Below are positions 49,744-57,128 of a stretch of DNA of 57,247 nt, piece after piece (within the stretch, counting starts at the first letter, position 1; each line of letters begins with the position of its first letter). A program made the translations under genes and the position numbers. Under the pieces are notes generated by a model. It was not told where the DNA came from. It did not search any database and saw only the letters and a program-made list of their open reading frames with translations. Origin of the DNA: Anaerolineae bacterium (GTDB taxonomy: Bacteria; Chloroflexota; Anaerolineae; Anaerolineales; RBG-16-64-43); the NCBI GenBank assembly GCA_003141675.1, contig PLND01000072.1, positions 7,904 through 65,150 of the forward strand, written 5' to 3'.

Positions 49744-50649
49744 CCCGGCCCGGATTAAAAAAATAGTTGCAGCCCATAATCCCGCTGCCACTGCGCACGC
49801 CGTGATCCAAAGGGCATAGGCGGCCAGCCGCTGGTCGGTTCTCCAGGCCCGCCATCCCAGAATCGCGTTTAGGAGCCACACCACTCCCCCGGTGAGAGGC
49901 AGAATCAGCAACCTGGTCGGATTTCCCGGGCTGGACGGCAGGCCGGAAGGAGTGAATCGAAACGGCTGATCCGGCGGCATGCCGGATTGGAAGGCCAATA
50001 AGAAAACGCCGAGCGATATGATAAGGATCCATCCGCCAATAAGGGGCGCAAGCGCGGATCTCGTTTTTAGAATATCCAGAATGAACGGAGGATGCTGATC
50101 GGATATCGGGTCGACTTTCTCGAGGTTTCCCCGAGCCGAAAGGTCGGCTACTTTCTGAGCGAAGCCGGCCGGATCCGAGGGCGAGATCGCCCAGCGACGG
50201 TGTTTGGCGATCAACAGGAGCAATGATCGTCCCCGGTCAGTGGCGGTCCATTCCGCGGTTTCCTCCCCTTCAGCAGCCGCCTGCCCCTGCCAGGATTCCA
50301 GCCAACCCGGACCGGCTTTCCGCAGGGCGTCGGAGATTCTTCCCCCGGAACGTATTTCCTCTATCTCCTCGAGCGGTATAACTTCCCTCCGCGATCCAAA
50401 CCGGATATTCAACGCCCCCGCCGGGGTGATTCCATAATATGCGGTCAGGAGCAGATAGATGCGATACGCACCGGCCGGCATCAGGATCGATACGGCCGCC
50501 AGGATCGCCAGCCCTGCGGCGGAAAGCATTCCGGAAGGAAACGCCAGCAGGAGATAAACGGAGATTCCACCGAGGAGTATGCACACGGCGGCCAGCAGAA
50601 GATGGCCGATCAACAAACGGCCGCGAACAATCGGAAAACGCAGCATCAT
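49741..50649 (-). CDS. Membrane protein with PH-like domain
   Basis: This 302-residue protein has two N-terminal membrane helices and a strand-rich bacterial PH-like segment (AYYGITPAGALNIRFGSR and PLEEIEEIRSGG). A polar middle and three C-terminal helices follow. The YYGIT.. plus strand pattern is what bPH domains in membrane proteins show. Function is unknown. Its stop overlaps the last DnaA-like box. The last helices have a natural Leu/Ile-rich profile. Confidence 0.65.
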   Translation of the reverse strand: MMLRFPIVRGRLLIGHLLLAAVCILLGGISVYLLLAFPSGMLSAAGLAILAAVSILMPAGAYRIYLLLTAYYGITPAGALNIRFGSRREVIPLEEIEEIRSGGRISDALRKAGPGWLESWQGQAAAEGEETAEWTATDRGRSLLLLIAKHRRWAISPSDPAGFAQKVADLSARGNLEKVDPISDQHPPFILDILKTRSALAPLIGGWILIISLGVFLLAFQSGMPPDQPFRFTPSGLPSSPGNPTRLLILPLTGGVVWLLNAILGWRAWRTDQRLAAYALWITACAVAAGLWAATIFLIRAG

Positions 50650-50764
50650 GGAATGGGCAGCAAACGGGAATTTACCGGTCTACGGCCGGATTGGGAAACC
50701 GCACCCCGTCCGGATTTCGGCAGAAGATCGGATCGCCGGGGAAAAGGCAACGCGCGTCGGTCGA

Positions 50765-51703
50765 TCAACCATTTAAGGGACCCGGATAGATCGGGACGTT
50801 CCAGGCGCGGAACTTGGGTTCCATCCCCCGGACGATGCGGAAATACAGGTCGCGCAATTTGCCGACGAACGGGCCCATCTTTCCATCGGCAACTGGCCGC
50901 TTATCGATATTGGAAATGGCGCAAATCTGCACACCGGTTCCACAGAAGAACGCTTCTTCCGCCAGGTAGACCTCCGTCCGATCGATTGGGCGTTCCACGA
51001 CCGTCATTCCCAACTCCTCGCGCGCCAATTGGATTACCGTCCGACGGGTGATGCCTTCCAGGATGTTGTCGGTTACCGGTGGGGTGACCAGCACGCCCCC
51101 GCGCACCATGAAGAAGTTTTCCGCGCTGCCTTCGGAGATATGCCCGTCGGCGTTGAGCACGATGGCCTCCTCATAACCGGCTCGAATCGCGTCGGTTTTA
51201 ATGAAGGCCGAATTGACGTATGAACCGATGATCTTTCCCCGGGCGGGAATGCTGTTGTCGTCGATCCGGCGCCAGGAGGAAAACGTTGCCGAAGACCCCT
51301 CCTCGCTTTCGATGTACCGGCCCATGGGAATCGATACGATCGAGATGTCCGAATGCAGATCATGAAGCCGGACGCCGATCTGTTCGTCCGGCACGAACGC
51401 CAGCGGCCGGACGTATGTATCCTCGCTGCGCGCTTCCTTTCGCAGCAATTCGACGGTGACCTCGGTTAATTTCTCGGGCGTGTGCGGAAGCTCCATGCAC
51501 AACAGCCGGGCGGAATTGAGAAAGCGCTGGAAATGGTCCAGCGGACGAAAGAGGTACAACTGCTTGTCCGCCTCATTCCAATACGCCCTCAGCCCGCCGA
51601 AGACTCCGGTTCCATAATTTAGTGTATGCGTAAGTACGCCGACTTTCGCCTGATCGTAGGGGACGATCTGACCTCGGAAGTAGGCAAAATTTGGCAGCGT
51701 CAT
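50765..51703 (-). CDS. ilvE: Branched-chain amino acid aminotransferase
   Basis: IlvE is a PLP enzyme that forms valine, leucine and isoleucine from their keto acids. The start at 51703 has GGAGGG upstream. The 312-residue protein shows the class IV pattern: NYGTGVFGGLRAYWNEADKQ, the lysine in IGSYVNSAFIKTDAIRAGYE and AIVLNADGHISEGSAENFF, then RRTVIQLAREELGMTV and EAFFCGTGVQI. Length is usual. It stands alone, upstream of an unrelated membrane protein. Confidence 0.95.
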   Translation of the reverse strand: MTLPNFAYFRGQIVPYDQAKVGVLTHTLNYGTGVFGGLRAYWNEADKQLYLFRPLDHFQRFLNSARLLCMELPHTPEKLTEVTVELLRKEARSEDTYVRPLAFVPDEQIGVRLHDLHSDISIVSIPMGRYIESEEGSSATFSSWRRIDDNSIPARGKIIGSYVNSAFIKTDAIRAGYEEAIVLNADGHISEGSAENFFMVRGGVLVTPPVTDNILEGITRRTVIQLAREELGMTVVERPIDRTEVYLAEEAFFCGTGVQICAISNIDKRPVADGKMGPFVGKLRDLYFRIVRGMEPKFRAWNVPIYPGPLNG

Positions 51704-51769
51704 CTCTTCTTCCCTCCATATTATTCCGTAGAGCAGCCCGGGCGGAATGGCTCTCATTATATCCCGGCC

Positions 51770-51798
51770 TTGACGTCTTGATTTTCCCGGTCTACACT
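51770..51798 (+). promoter_or_regulatory. Promoter before the esterase leader
   Basis: TTGACG (51770-51775) and TACACT (51793-51798) are 17 bases apart, one of the better promoters in this window. Transcription should start near 51805, directly in front of a strong stem-loop. Confidence 0.75.
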
Positions 51799-51813
51799 AA
51801 CCGCAACAGGCGC

Positions 51814-51860
51814 CCCCGTCTGTCCGCGAGGTGTGTTCCTCCCGGGCGGGCGGGGTTTTT
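51814..51860 (+). terminator. Strong leader attenuator or sRNA terminator
   Basis: A 13-bp stem (51814-51826 with 51843-51855, G-U pairs allowed) carries an inner GAGG/CCTC stem in its loop and runs into TTTTT (51856-51860). It lies only about 10-15 bases after the predicted start and 60 bases before the esterase ATG. Either it attenuates the esterase, or the transcript is a stand-alone RNA of about 55 nucleotides. Confidence 0.65.
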
Positions 51861-51920
51861 CAAACCGGATGATTTGCGGAGATTCGGAATGCTGTTTCAC
51901 GGAGTTCGATAAAGGAACCA

Positions 51921-52829
51921 ATGAACCATCCGGCGCGGTTTTTCGGTCGCAGATTATTCCTGGCCGCATGTTGCCTATGGCTGGCATCCTGCGCTATCGC
52001 CGGCCGTCCATTGAAACGGGCGCGTATGGCCACGGCCGTTCCCAGCCCGACGATCACTCCTTTGACGGCGCCATTCCGGTCCACTGGGATCTTACCCTCC
52101 CCGCCGGACGGGACACCCGCTCCGGTTTCCACCCCGGTTTGCTCCGAGGACGGGGGAACAGTAAAACCCGAGAGCCTTTCCAATACAGTATCCGGACAAA
52201 CGCTTGGTTACTTCATTTATCTTCCGCCCTGCTACGAGTCCGACGGCCAAACCCGATATCCGGTCCTATTCCTTTTCCATGGATTGGGAAGAACTCCCGA
52301 ACAATGGCTCGATCTTGGGCTGGTGAATGAGGCCGACCGGTTAATTCTATCCGGACAAATCCCATCCCTGATGATCGTGCTGCCCTATATTACGGGGGAG
52401 GATTCGGACGATGCGGTCATGCTGGGGGATATGCTCCCTGCGATCGACAAGGAGTACCGCACGCAAACCGATCGCAATCACAGAGCGGTGGGAGGGATTT
52501 CCCGCGGCGCGGAATGGGCGCTTCGTCTGGCATTGCGACGTGCGGACCTGTTCGGCGCCGTCGGTCTACACAGCCTATCGCCCAGCCAGAACGCGACGGT
52601 GGACATATATCAATGGGCCGAAGCAGTCCCTGCGAACATGTGGCCTAGGGTCTACTTCGATGCCGGATATTCCGATCCCCAATTACCGCAAATGCTTGCA
52701 ATCCTGCAACTCTTTGATATTTTGAAACGCCCATACGAAAAACACATCCCTCCCGGCGATCACAGCGACGAATATTGGAGCGAACATCTGGGGGATTATC
52801 TGCAGTGGTATAGCGAGGGCTGGAGATAA
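51921..52829 (+). CDS. Lipoprotein esterase (alpha/beta hydrolase, esterase D-like)
   Basis: This 302-residue protein has a lipoprotein signal ending LASCAI, a Thr/Pro-rich linker, then an alpha/beta hydrolase domain from about 95. Features are FLFHGLGRTPEQW (oxyanion region), the nucleophile elbow GGISRGAEWAL (GISRG, Ser), and the His in PPGDHSDEYW near the end. An Asp in VYFDAGYSD could be the third residue. It resembles Fes/EsteraseD-like secreted hydrolases. It is outward-facing, substrate unknown, and expression may depend on the strong attenuator in its leader. Confidence 0.85.
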   Translation: MNHPARFFGRRLFLAACCLWLASCAIAGRPLKRARMATAVPSPTITPLTAPFRSTGILPSPPDGTPAPVSTPVCSEDGGTVKPESLSNTVSGQTLGYFIYLPPCYESDGQTRYPVLFLFHGLGRTPEQWLDLGLVNEADRLILSGQIPSLMIVLPYITGEDSDDAVMLGDMLPAIDKEYRTQTDRNHRAVGGISRGAEWALRLALRRADLFGAVGLHSLSPSQNATVDIYQWAEAVPANMWPRVYFDAGYSDPQLPQMLAILQLFDILKRPYEKHIPPGDHSDEYWSEHLGDYLQWYSEGWR

Positions 52830-52834
52830 AAAAA

Positions 52835-52868
52835 ACGCCCGCCGGATTGCCGGCGGGCGTTTTTTTTT
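52835..52868. terminator. Bidirectional terminator between convergent genes
   Basis: A perfect 11-bp stem ACGCCCGCCGG/CCGGCGGGCGT with an ATTG loop is flanked by A-run and T-run, so both the esterase (plus) and the small membrane protein (minus) transcripts can stop here. Confidence 0.93.
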
Positions 52869-53172
52869 ATTTGCCTACGGGTTCCTTTTTCTTCGGTTGA
52901 ATGCTTCGTACACCGAGCAAAATCACGGCCACCCCGGCTCCAATCGCGAACAAACCCGTCGTTCCCGCGCCGGAAAAAATGTTCAGGGTGACGAAGGCGC
53001 CCAACAGCCCGAGGAAAATGGCGATCTTGAGCTGCCATTCCTTGTCCTCATCCAGGAAAGTTGTCGCGGTTAGCCAACCGGTCGCGGCACCCAATAACAA
53101 ACCGCCGATCGGACGAATCAGGGTTCCAACAACATAGGCCAATTGCTGCCATGTGGAAACAAATTGTTCCAT
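52867..53172 (-). CDS. Hypothetical 101-residue membrane protein
   Basis: The protein starts MEQFVSTWQQLAYVVGTLIRP (GGGAGGGC upstream) and has two or three helices (IGGLLLGAATGWLTATTFL, LKIAIFLGLLGAFVTLNIF, FAIGAGVAVILLG) ending in a Lys-rich tail. Gly-rich first helix resembles GlsB/YeaQ-like proteins, but this is weak. It is divergent from the GntR gene. Confidence 0.65.
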   Translation of the reverse strand: MEQFVSTWQQLAYVVGTLIRPIGGLLLGAATGWLTATTFLDEDKEWQLKIAIFLGLLGAFVTLNIFSGAGTTGLFAIGAGVAVILLGVRSIQPKKKEPVGK

Positions 53173-53297
53173 AAAGCCCTCCCACACATAGATTCCCGCG
53201 GGTGCACGGGTGTTGCAGAGTGTAAACCCGAATTCCGGACATGACAAGTTGTCTTGAATTCGCCGAGAATCCACATCTCCGATGGGCCTTCGCTCGC

Positions 53298-53325
53298 TTG
53301 ACAAAAGCCCTTCTGGATATACAAT
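53298..53325 (+). promoter_or_regulatory. Promoter of the GntR/SPFH genes
   Basis: TTGACA (53298-53303) and TACAAT (53320-53325) are 16 bases apart. Downstream TGATAC-ATTT-GTTACA (about 53335-53350) is an imperfect dyad that could be the GntR operator. Confidence 0.8.
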
Positions 53326-53355
53326 TAGTTCTATGATACATTTGTTACAAGAGGC

Positions 53356-53748
53356 ATGAGCGTGCAGCTCCGATTGGATTTCCACCAGCGCGAACCGATC
53401 TACCTGCAAATCGTCGAGCAGGTGAAAAGCATGGTCGCCTCGGGGGTACTGAAACCGGGCGACCAGCTTCCCACGGTGCGCGAGGTGGCGGCGGATTTGC
53501 GCATCAATTTCAACACCACCGCGCGCGCCTATCGGTTACTGCATGAAGAAGGGGTGATCTCAACCCAACAGGGGCGCGGCACGTATGTCCTAGAGGTTCC
53601 TCCCGCCGCGGAATCCAAACGGTTAAAGCGGGATCGCCTGCAGGCCATGGTCGAGGGTTTGCTCGAAGAAGCGAAACGGTTCGGGTTTACACCCGAGGAA
53701 GTGAACAAGGTCTGGCAAGATGTTTTCCACAGGGGAACGCGGGATTGA
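53356..53748 (+). CDS. GntR family regulator, YtrA-like
   Basis: This 130-residue regulator has an N-terminal winged helix (REPIYLQIVEQVKSMVASGVLKPGDQLPTVREVAADLRINFNT in two parts) and a short helical C-terminal dimerisation tail, the architecture of the YtrA subfamily. YtrA-like proteins usually repress a neighbouring ABC transporter operon. Here the next gene is an SPFH protein, with an ABC pair 1.2 kb further. Autoregulation is likely through a dyad overlapping its start. Confidence 0.9.
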   Translation: MSVQLRLDFHQREPIYLQIVEQVKSMVASGVLKPGDQLPTVREVAADLRINFNTTARAYRLLHEEGVISTQQGRGTYVLEVPPAAESKRLKRDRLQAMVEGLLEEAKRFGFTPEEVNKVWQDVFHRGTRD

Positions 53749-53798
53749 GCCGCGGGCCTCTCGCACGCCGAATTTTTTCGTAGGAAAAGGAGACCAAC

Positions 53799-54740
53799 AT
53801 GATTCCAAACATAGTACCTTCTGCGAAATCCGGAAAATACGATCCGATCGCGCTGCATCAGGTCAGTCCGATCGGTCTTTTCATCTTCGTCGTGATCATG
53901 ATCCTCATGGTGATTGCGACGGCCGAGATGAATTCCCATCACGTCTCTGATACGATCATCACTGCCGTCGCCGTTTCCGTGACGCTGCTGGCTCTCTACA
54001 TCCTCTTCGCGTTGAAAATGGCCAGCCAATGGGAAAAGGCGGTTGTGCTGCGCATGGGTAAATTCCAGACCCTTTCCGGCCCCGGCATGTTCTGGATCAT
54101 CCCGATCATGGATTCCGTCACTTCGTGGATCGACCACCGCGTGATGGTCACGCCGTTCAATGCCGAGAAGACCCTGACCAAGGACACCGTGCCGGTGGAC
54201 GTGGACGCCGTGCTGTTCTGGATGGTCTGGGACGCGCAGAAGGCCGCGCTTGAGGTGGAGAATTACCGCTCCGCCATCACCTGGGCCGCCCAGACCGCGC
54301 TGCGGGAGATCATCGGCCAGATGGCGTTGGCCGATATCCTTATCGGGCGGCATAAAATGGATGCTGACCTGCAGAAAATCATCGACGAGCGCACAACCCC
54401 CTGGGGCGTCACCGTGCAATCGGTGGAGATCCGCGACGTGGTGATCCCGAAGGACCTGGAGGACGCGATGTCCCGCCAGGCGCAGGCCGAACGCGAGCGG
54501 CAGGCGCGGGTGATCCTTGGGGAATCCGAACGGCAGATCGCCGCTTCCTTCTCGGAAGCATCGAAGGCATATATCGATAATCCCACCGCGCTCCATCTGC
54601 GAGCAATGAACATGCTCTTCGAAGGACTCAAGCAGAAAGGCGCGCTCGTGATCGTTCCCTCCAGCGCGGTGGACACCATGAATTTGGGCGGGCTCTCCGG
54701 TTTGGTCGCAATGGGGGAAAACCTCGCCAAGAAGGAGTGA
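53799..54740 (+). CDS. SPFH/Band 7 (slipin-like) membrane protein
   Basis: This 313-residue protein has two membrane helices (about 25-45 and 55-75). The SPFH domain contains EKAVVLRMGKFQTLSGPGMFWIIP, VPVDVDAVLFWMVWDAQKAAL, and a helical RQAQAERERQARVILGESERQ. A C-terminal segment ends LGGLSGLVAMGENLAKK. Such proteins organise membrane microdomains and modulate proteases. AAAGGAGA precedes the ATG. It follows GntR after 50 bases and is probably under its control. Confidence 0.92.
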   Translation: MIPNIVPSAKSGKYDPIALHQVSPIGLFIFVVIMILMVIATAEMNSHHVSDTIITAVAVSVTLLALYILFALKMASQWEKAVVLRMGKFQTLSGPGMFWIIPIMDSVTSWIDHRVMVTPFNAEKTLTKDTVPVDVDAVLFWMVWDAQKAALEVENYRSAITWAAQTALREIIGQMALADILIGRHKMDADLQKIIDERTTPWGVTVQSVEIRDVVIPKDLEDAMSRQAQAERERQARVILGESERQIAASFSEASKAYIDNPTALHLRAMNMLFEGLKQKGALVIVPSSAVDTMNLGGLSGLVAMGENLAKKE

Positions 54741-54916
54741 CCGGCCCGGCTGGCGCTTCATCCCGGTGTTGGGCGTTTTATTTTCCAATTCAAGATTAAT
54801 AAAATAAGTTTATATTCCGATACAAGGAAGCTTGTGCAAGTGTAGAAATCAGGAAATGTTAATCTCTGGAGGAAGAATACCTAAACCAAGCTCCTCAAAT
54901 CTGCAGGAGAAAGGAT

Positions 54917-55855
54917 ATGATTAAACATTCAAGTACAAGCGTAATAACGGTGTCGCATCTTAAAAAAACCTATGGCAATGTTATTGCGGATGAAGATGTT
55001 TCATTTGTGGTGAACGAAGGCGAAATATTCGGATTGCTCGGTCCGAACGGGGCCGGCAAAACAACCACCGTCGAATGCATAACCGGCTTGCGACGCCCCG
55101 ATGGGGGCACTATTTCCGTGCTGGGTCTTGACCCGCAGGTCGACCGGGACGCACTTCATCCAGTTGTCGGTGTCCAGTTGCAATCCAGCACTTTCCCCGA
55201 CAGGTTGAAAGTCTGCGAGATTCTAGACATGTATCAGTCCTTCTACCTTAATCCGGCAAATCCAGAAGAGCTAGCTCAGGCGCTTGGGCTCGGCGAGAAA
55301 CTGGGCAGCTACTATAAAACACTGTCCGGTGGGCAGAAGCAACGGTTGGCGGTCGCTTTGGCGCTCATCGGCCAGCCCAAGGTGGCGGTGCTCGACGAGA
55401 TGACGACCGGCCTTGACCCGCAGGGCCGGCTCGACACCTGGGAACTTATAGAAAAAACGCGCGACCGCGGGACTACCGTTATATTGGTTTCTCATTACAT
55501 GGAGGAGGCCGAACGGCTTTGTGATCGGGTGGCCTTGATCGACCACGGGCGCATCATAGCGCTCGACACGCCTTACGGGTTGGCTGAAAAAGTTACCGGT
55601 GGCAAGCAAGTACTTTTCTTGCCATCACAACCGTTCAATGACGGCTTGCTTACAACCTTGCCGGAAGTGAAAACCGTTGAACACCAGGGAAAGCGTGTCA
55701 AAGTCGTGGGCTCCGGGCAGCTCGTCAATGCCGTTATTCTGACCTTAGCCAAAAACGGTATTGAAGCGCTGGATATCCAGTCGGAAGGAGCAACGCTGGA
55801 AGACGCTTTCGTCAAGCTGACCGGTCGGCATATACACGAAAATAAAGAGGTTTAA
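54917..55855 (+). CDS. ABC exporter ATPase (DrrA-like)
   Basis: This 312-residue ATPase has Walker A LLGPNGAGKTTTVECI, a signature TLSGGQKQRLAVALALIG and Walker B KVAVLDEMTTGLDPQGRLDTW, with Met in place of the usual Pro after the catalytic Glu as in many antibiotic/polyketide exporters, and SHYMEEAERLCDRVALIDHG. It pairs with the ABC-2 permease five bases downstream. The surrounding DNA is noticeably more AT-rich than the rest of the window. Substrate unknown. It may be carried on a mobile cassette. Confidence 0.92.
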   Translation: MIKHSSTSVITVSHLKKTYGNVIADEDVSFVVNEGEIFGLLGPNGAGKTTTVECITGLRRPDGGTISVLGLDPQVDRDALHPVVGVQLQSSTFPDRLKVCEILDMYQSFYLNPANPEELAQALGLGEKLGSYYKTLSGGQKQRLAVALALIGQPKVAVLDEMTTGLDPQGRLDTWELIEKTRDRGTTVILVSHYMEEAERLCDRVALIDHGRIIALDTPYGLAEKVTGGKQVLFLPSQPFNDGLLTTLPEVKTVEHQGKRVKVVGSGQLVNAVILTLAKNGIEALDIQSEGATLEDAFVKLTGRHIHENKEV

Positions 55856-55860
55856 TCAAC

Positions 55861-56628
55861 ATGAACAGCACCAGAATAAAAACACCCCGCGCCGCCTTTG
55901 GCAAACTCCTGCTCAACGAAAGCAGGTTGGCTTGGCGGATTCCAATAGGCCTGGGGACTGGGCTTGGATTACCTTTATTGCTGCTCGTTATTTTCGGCAG
56001 CATCCCGGCGTTGAGCCAAGTGAGCAGTGACCTCGGCGGTTTCTCATATTTTGCACTTTCTTTTCCGATACTCCTCGATGTGACGGTACTGACGCTTAGT
56101 ATCATGTTGCTGCCCCGCAGCCTGATCAAATACCGGGAAACGGGAATCCTGCGGCGTCTTTCCGTCACGCCCGTGCCGCCGTCGTGGCTGCTTGCCGCCC
56201 AAATCGTGATCAACCTGGCAATCGTCGTAGTCGGAATCATCCTATTGACCGCAGCCGGGGTAACGGCCTTCGGTCTTGAACCCCCCAAAAACATCCTGGA
56301 GTTTTTGTTGGCCAACGGGCTTACCATGGCTTCTTTGTTCGCCGTGGGACTTTGCATCGCCGCGGTTGTCCGAAGTGACGCGGTGGCTCAAGGGATTGGG
56401 GCACTTCTGTTTTTTGCGCTGATGTTTTTCGGCGGCATATGGATACCGCGTCCCCTTATGCCGGCCGTTTTACTCAATATCAGTAATTGGACGCCGCTTG
56501 GTTCATCGGTAGATGCAATTCAAAGGGCAATGCAGGGGTTGTTCCCTTCGCCGCAATCAATCCTGGTACTAACTGCTTACACGCTGGTTCTCGGCTATCT
56601 GGCGGTGCGCTACTTTAAATGGGAATGA
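55861..56628 (+). CDS. ABC-2 type permease
   Basis: This 255-residue permease has six membrane helices, typical of ABC-2 exporters. It has the conserved LIKYRETGILRRLSVTPVPPSWLLAAQI segment and FFGGIWIPRPLMPAVLLNISNWTPLGSSVDAIQ near the end. It works with the ATPase encoded just before it, probably in drug or lipid export. Confidence 0.9.
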   Translation: MNSTRIKTPRAAFGKLLLNESRLAWRIPIGLGTGLGLPLLLLVIFGSIPALSQVSSDLGGFSYFALSFPILLDVTVLTLSIMLLPRSLIKYRETGILRRLSVTPVPPSWLLAAQIVINLAIVVVGIILLTAAGVTAFGLEPPKNILEFLLANGLTMASLFAVGLCIAAVVRSDAVAQGIGALLFFALMFFGGIWIPRPLMPAVLLNISNWTPLGSSVDAIQRAMQGLFPSPQSILVLTAYTLVLGYLAVRYFKWE

Positions 56629-56810
56629 CGAGCGGATATCCCATGGGATTCGGTCAATGCAATCCCAAAGATGCCGAAATTGATTCTAGAATCTCAAAAT
56701 GGTTAATGCCAGGATGTCTTTTTTCCTTTTTCGCCAAGCGCATTTTTTTAGTTTTGTCTTTCTAGGTATATTTATCTAAATGTAAAATAATCCATAATTA
56801 TGGAAAAATG

Positions 56811-56946
56811 AACGACCGCGCGGCAAGCCGCGCTGTATCAAAGTACGCAACTCGCAAGAACAGCGCAGCAAGCCCCGCTTTCTACATCTATTACAAATAA
56901 AAAAAGCGGGGCAAGCTGCGGGGTATTCATCCCGCGAAAGCGGGAT
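56811..56946. repeat. Cluster of three palindromic hairpins with GCAAGC-type units
   Basis: GCGCGGC/GCCGCGC (56818-56833), GCCCCGCTTT/AAAGCGGGGC (56872-56912) and ATCCCGC-GAAA-GCGGGAT (56929-56946, a GNRA-type tetraloop) lie in a row, with recurring (G/A)GCAAGC(C/T)(G/C)CG units (56823, 56867, 56910). The first part of the 56629-57128 gap (56629-56810) is AT-rich and holds nothing else that I recognise. The units look like REP-type repeats. The second hairpin might also terminate the ABC operon but lacks a T-run. Confidence 0.6.
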
Positions 56947-56956
56947 AAATTACAAC

Positions 56957-57087
56957 GCCCAACCTGCGGCTTAAGCCAACTTGGCCTGAGGTTGCGAGAG
57001 GCAGGCTAATTGTGTTGTTGATGTTTCGGGTAAAATGAATCAGGTGCTGTACATTCGACCAAGCGGCTTAACCGCCGAGCGTTGGGC
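56957..57087 (+). mobile_element. Integron attC-like site (59-base element type)
   Basis: R'' GCCCAAC (56957-56963) and R' GTTGGGC (57081-57087) match RYYYAAC and GTTRRRY and are inverse complements of each other. Inside, TTAAGCC (56971-56977) pairs with GGCTTAA (57065-57071) as L'' and L'. Seven- and nine-base unpaired spacers lie between the boxes, and total length 131 bases is within the attC range (57-141). No integrase gene is visible in the window. Confidence 0.55.
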
Positions 57088-57128
57088 AGAACCTATTAGC
57101 ACACAGGCCGGGAACGAAAAATAACGTG

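Noticed and set aside
49570-49758. 62-codon plus-strand frame with repeated VEK-like units
   Set aside because: Its repetition comes from the DnaA-type 9-mers and A-rich spacers, the start has no ribosome-binding site, and it overlaps the end of the opposite-strand gene.
53733-53760. tRNA T-arm-like stem (CGCGG with CCGCG, 7-base loop) on the minus strand
   Set aside because: The loop is CTCAATC rather than TTCAANN and there is no acceptor, D-arm or anticodon arm in the neighbourhood. The sequence overlaps the end of the GntR gene.
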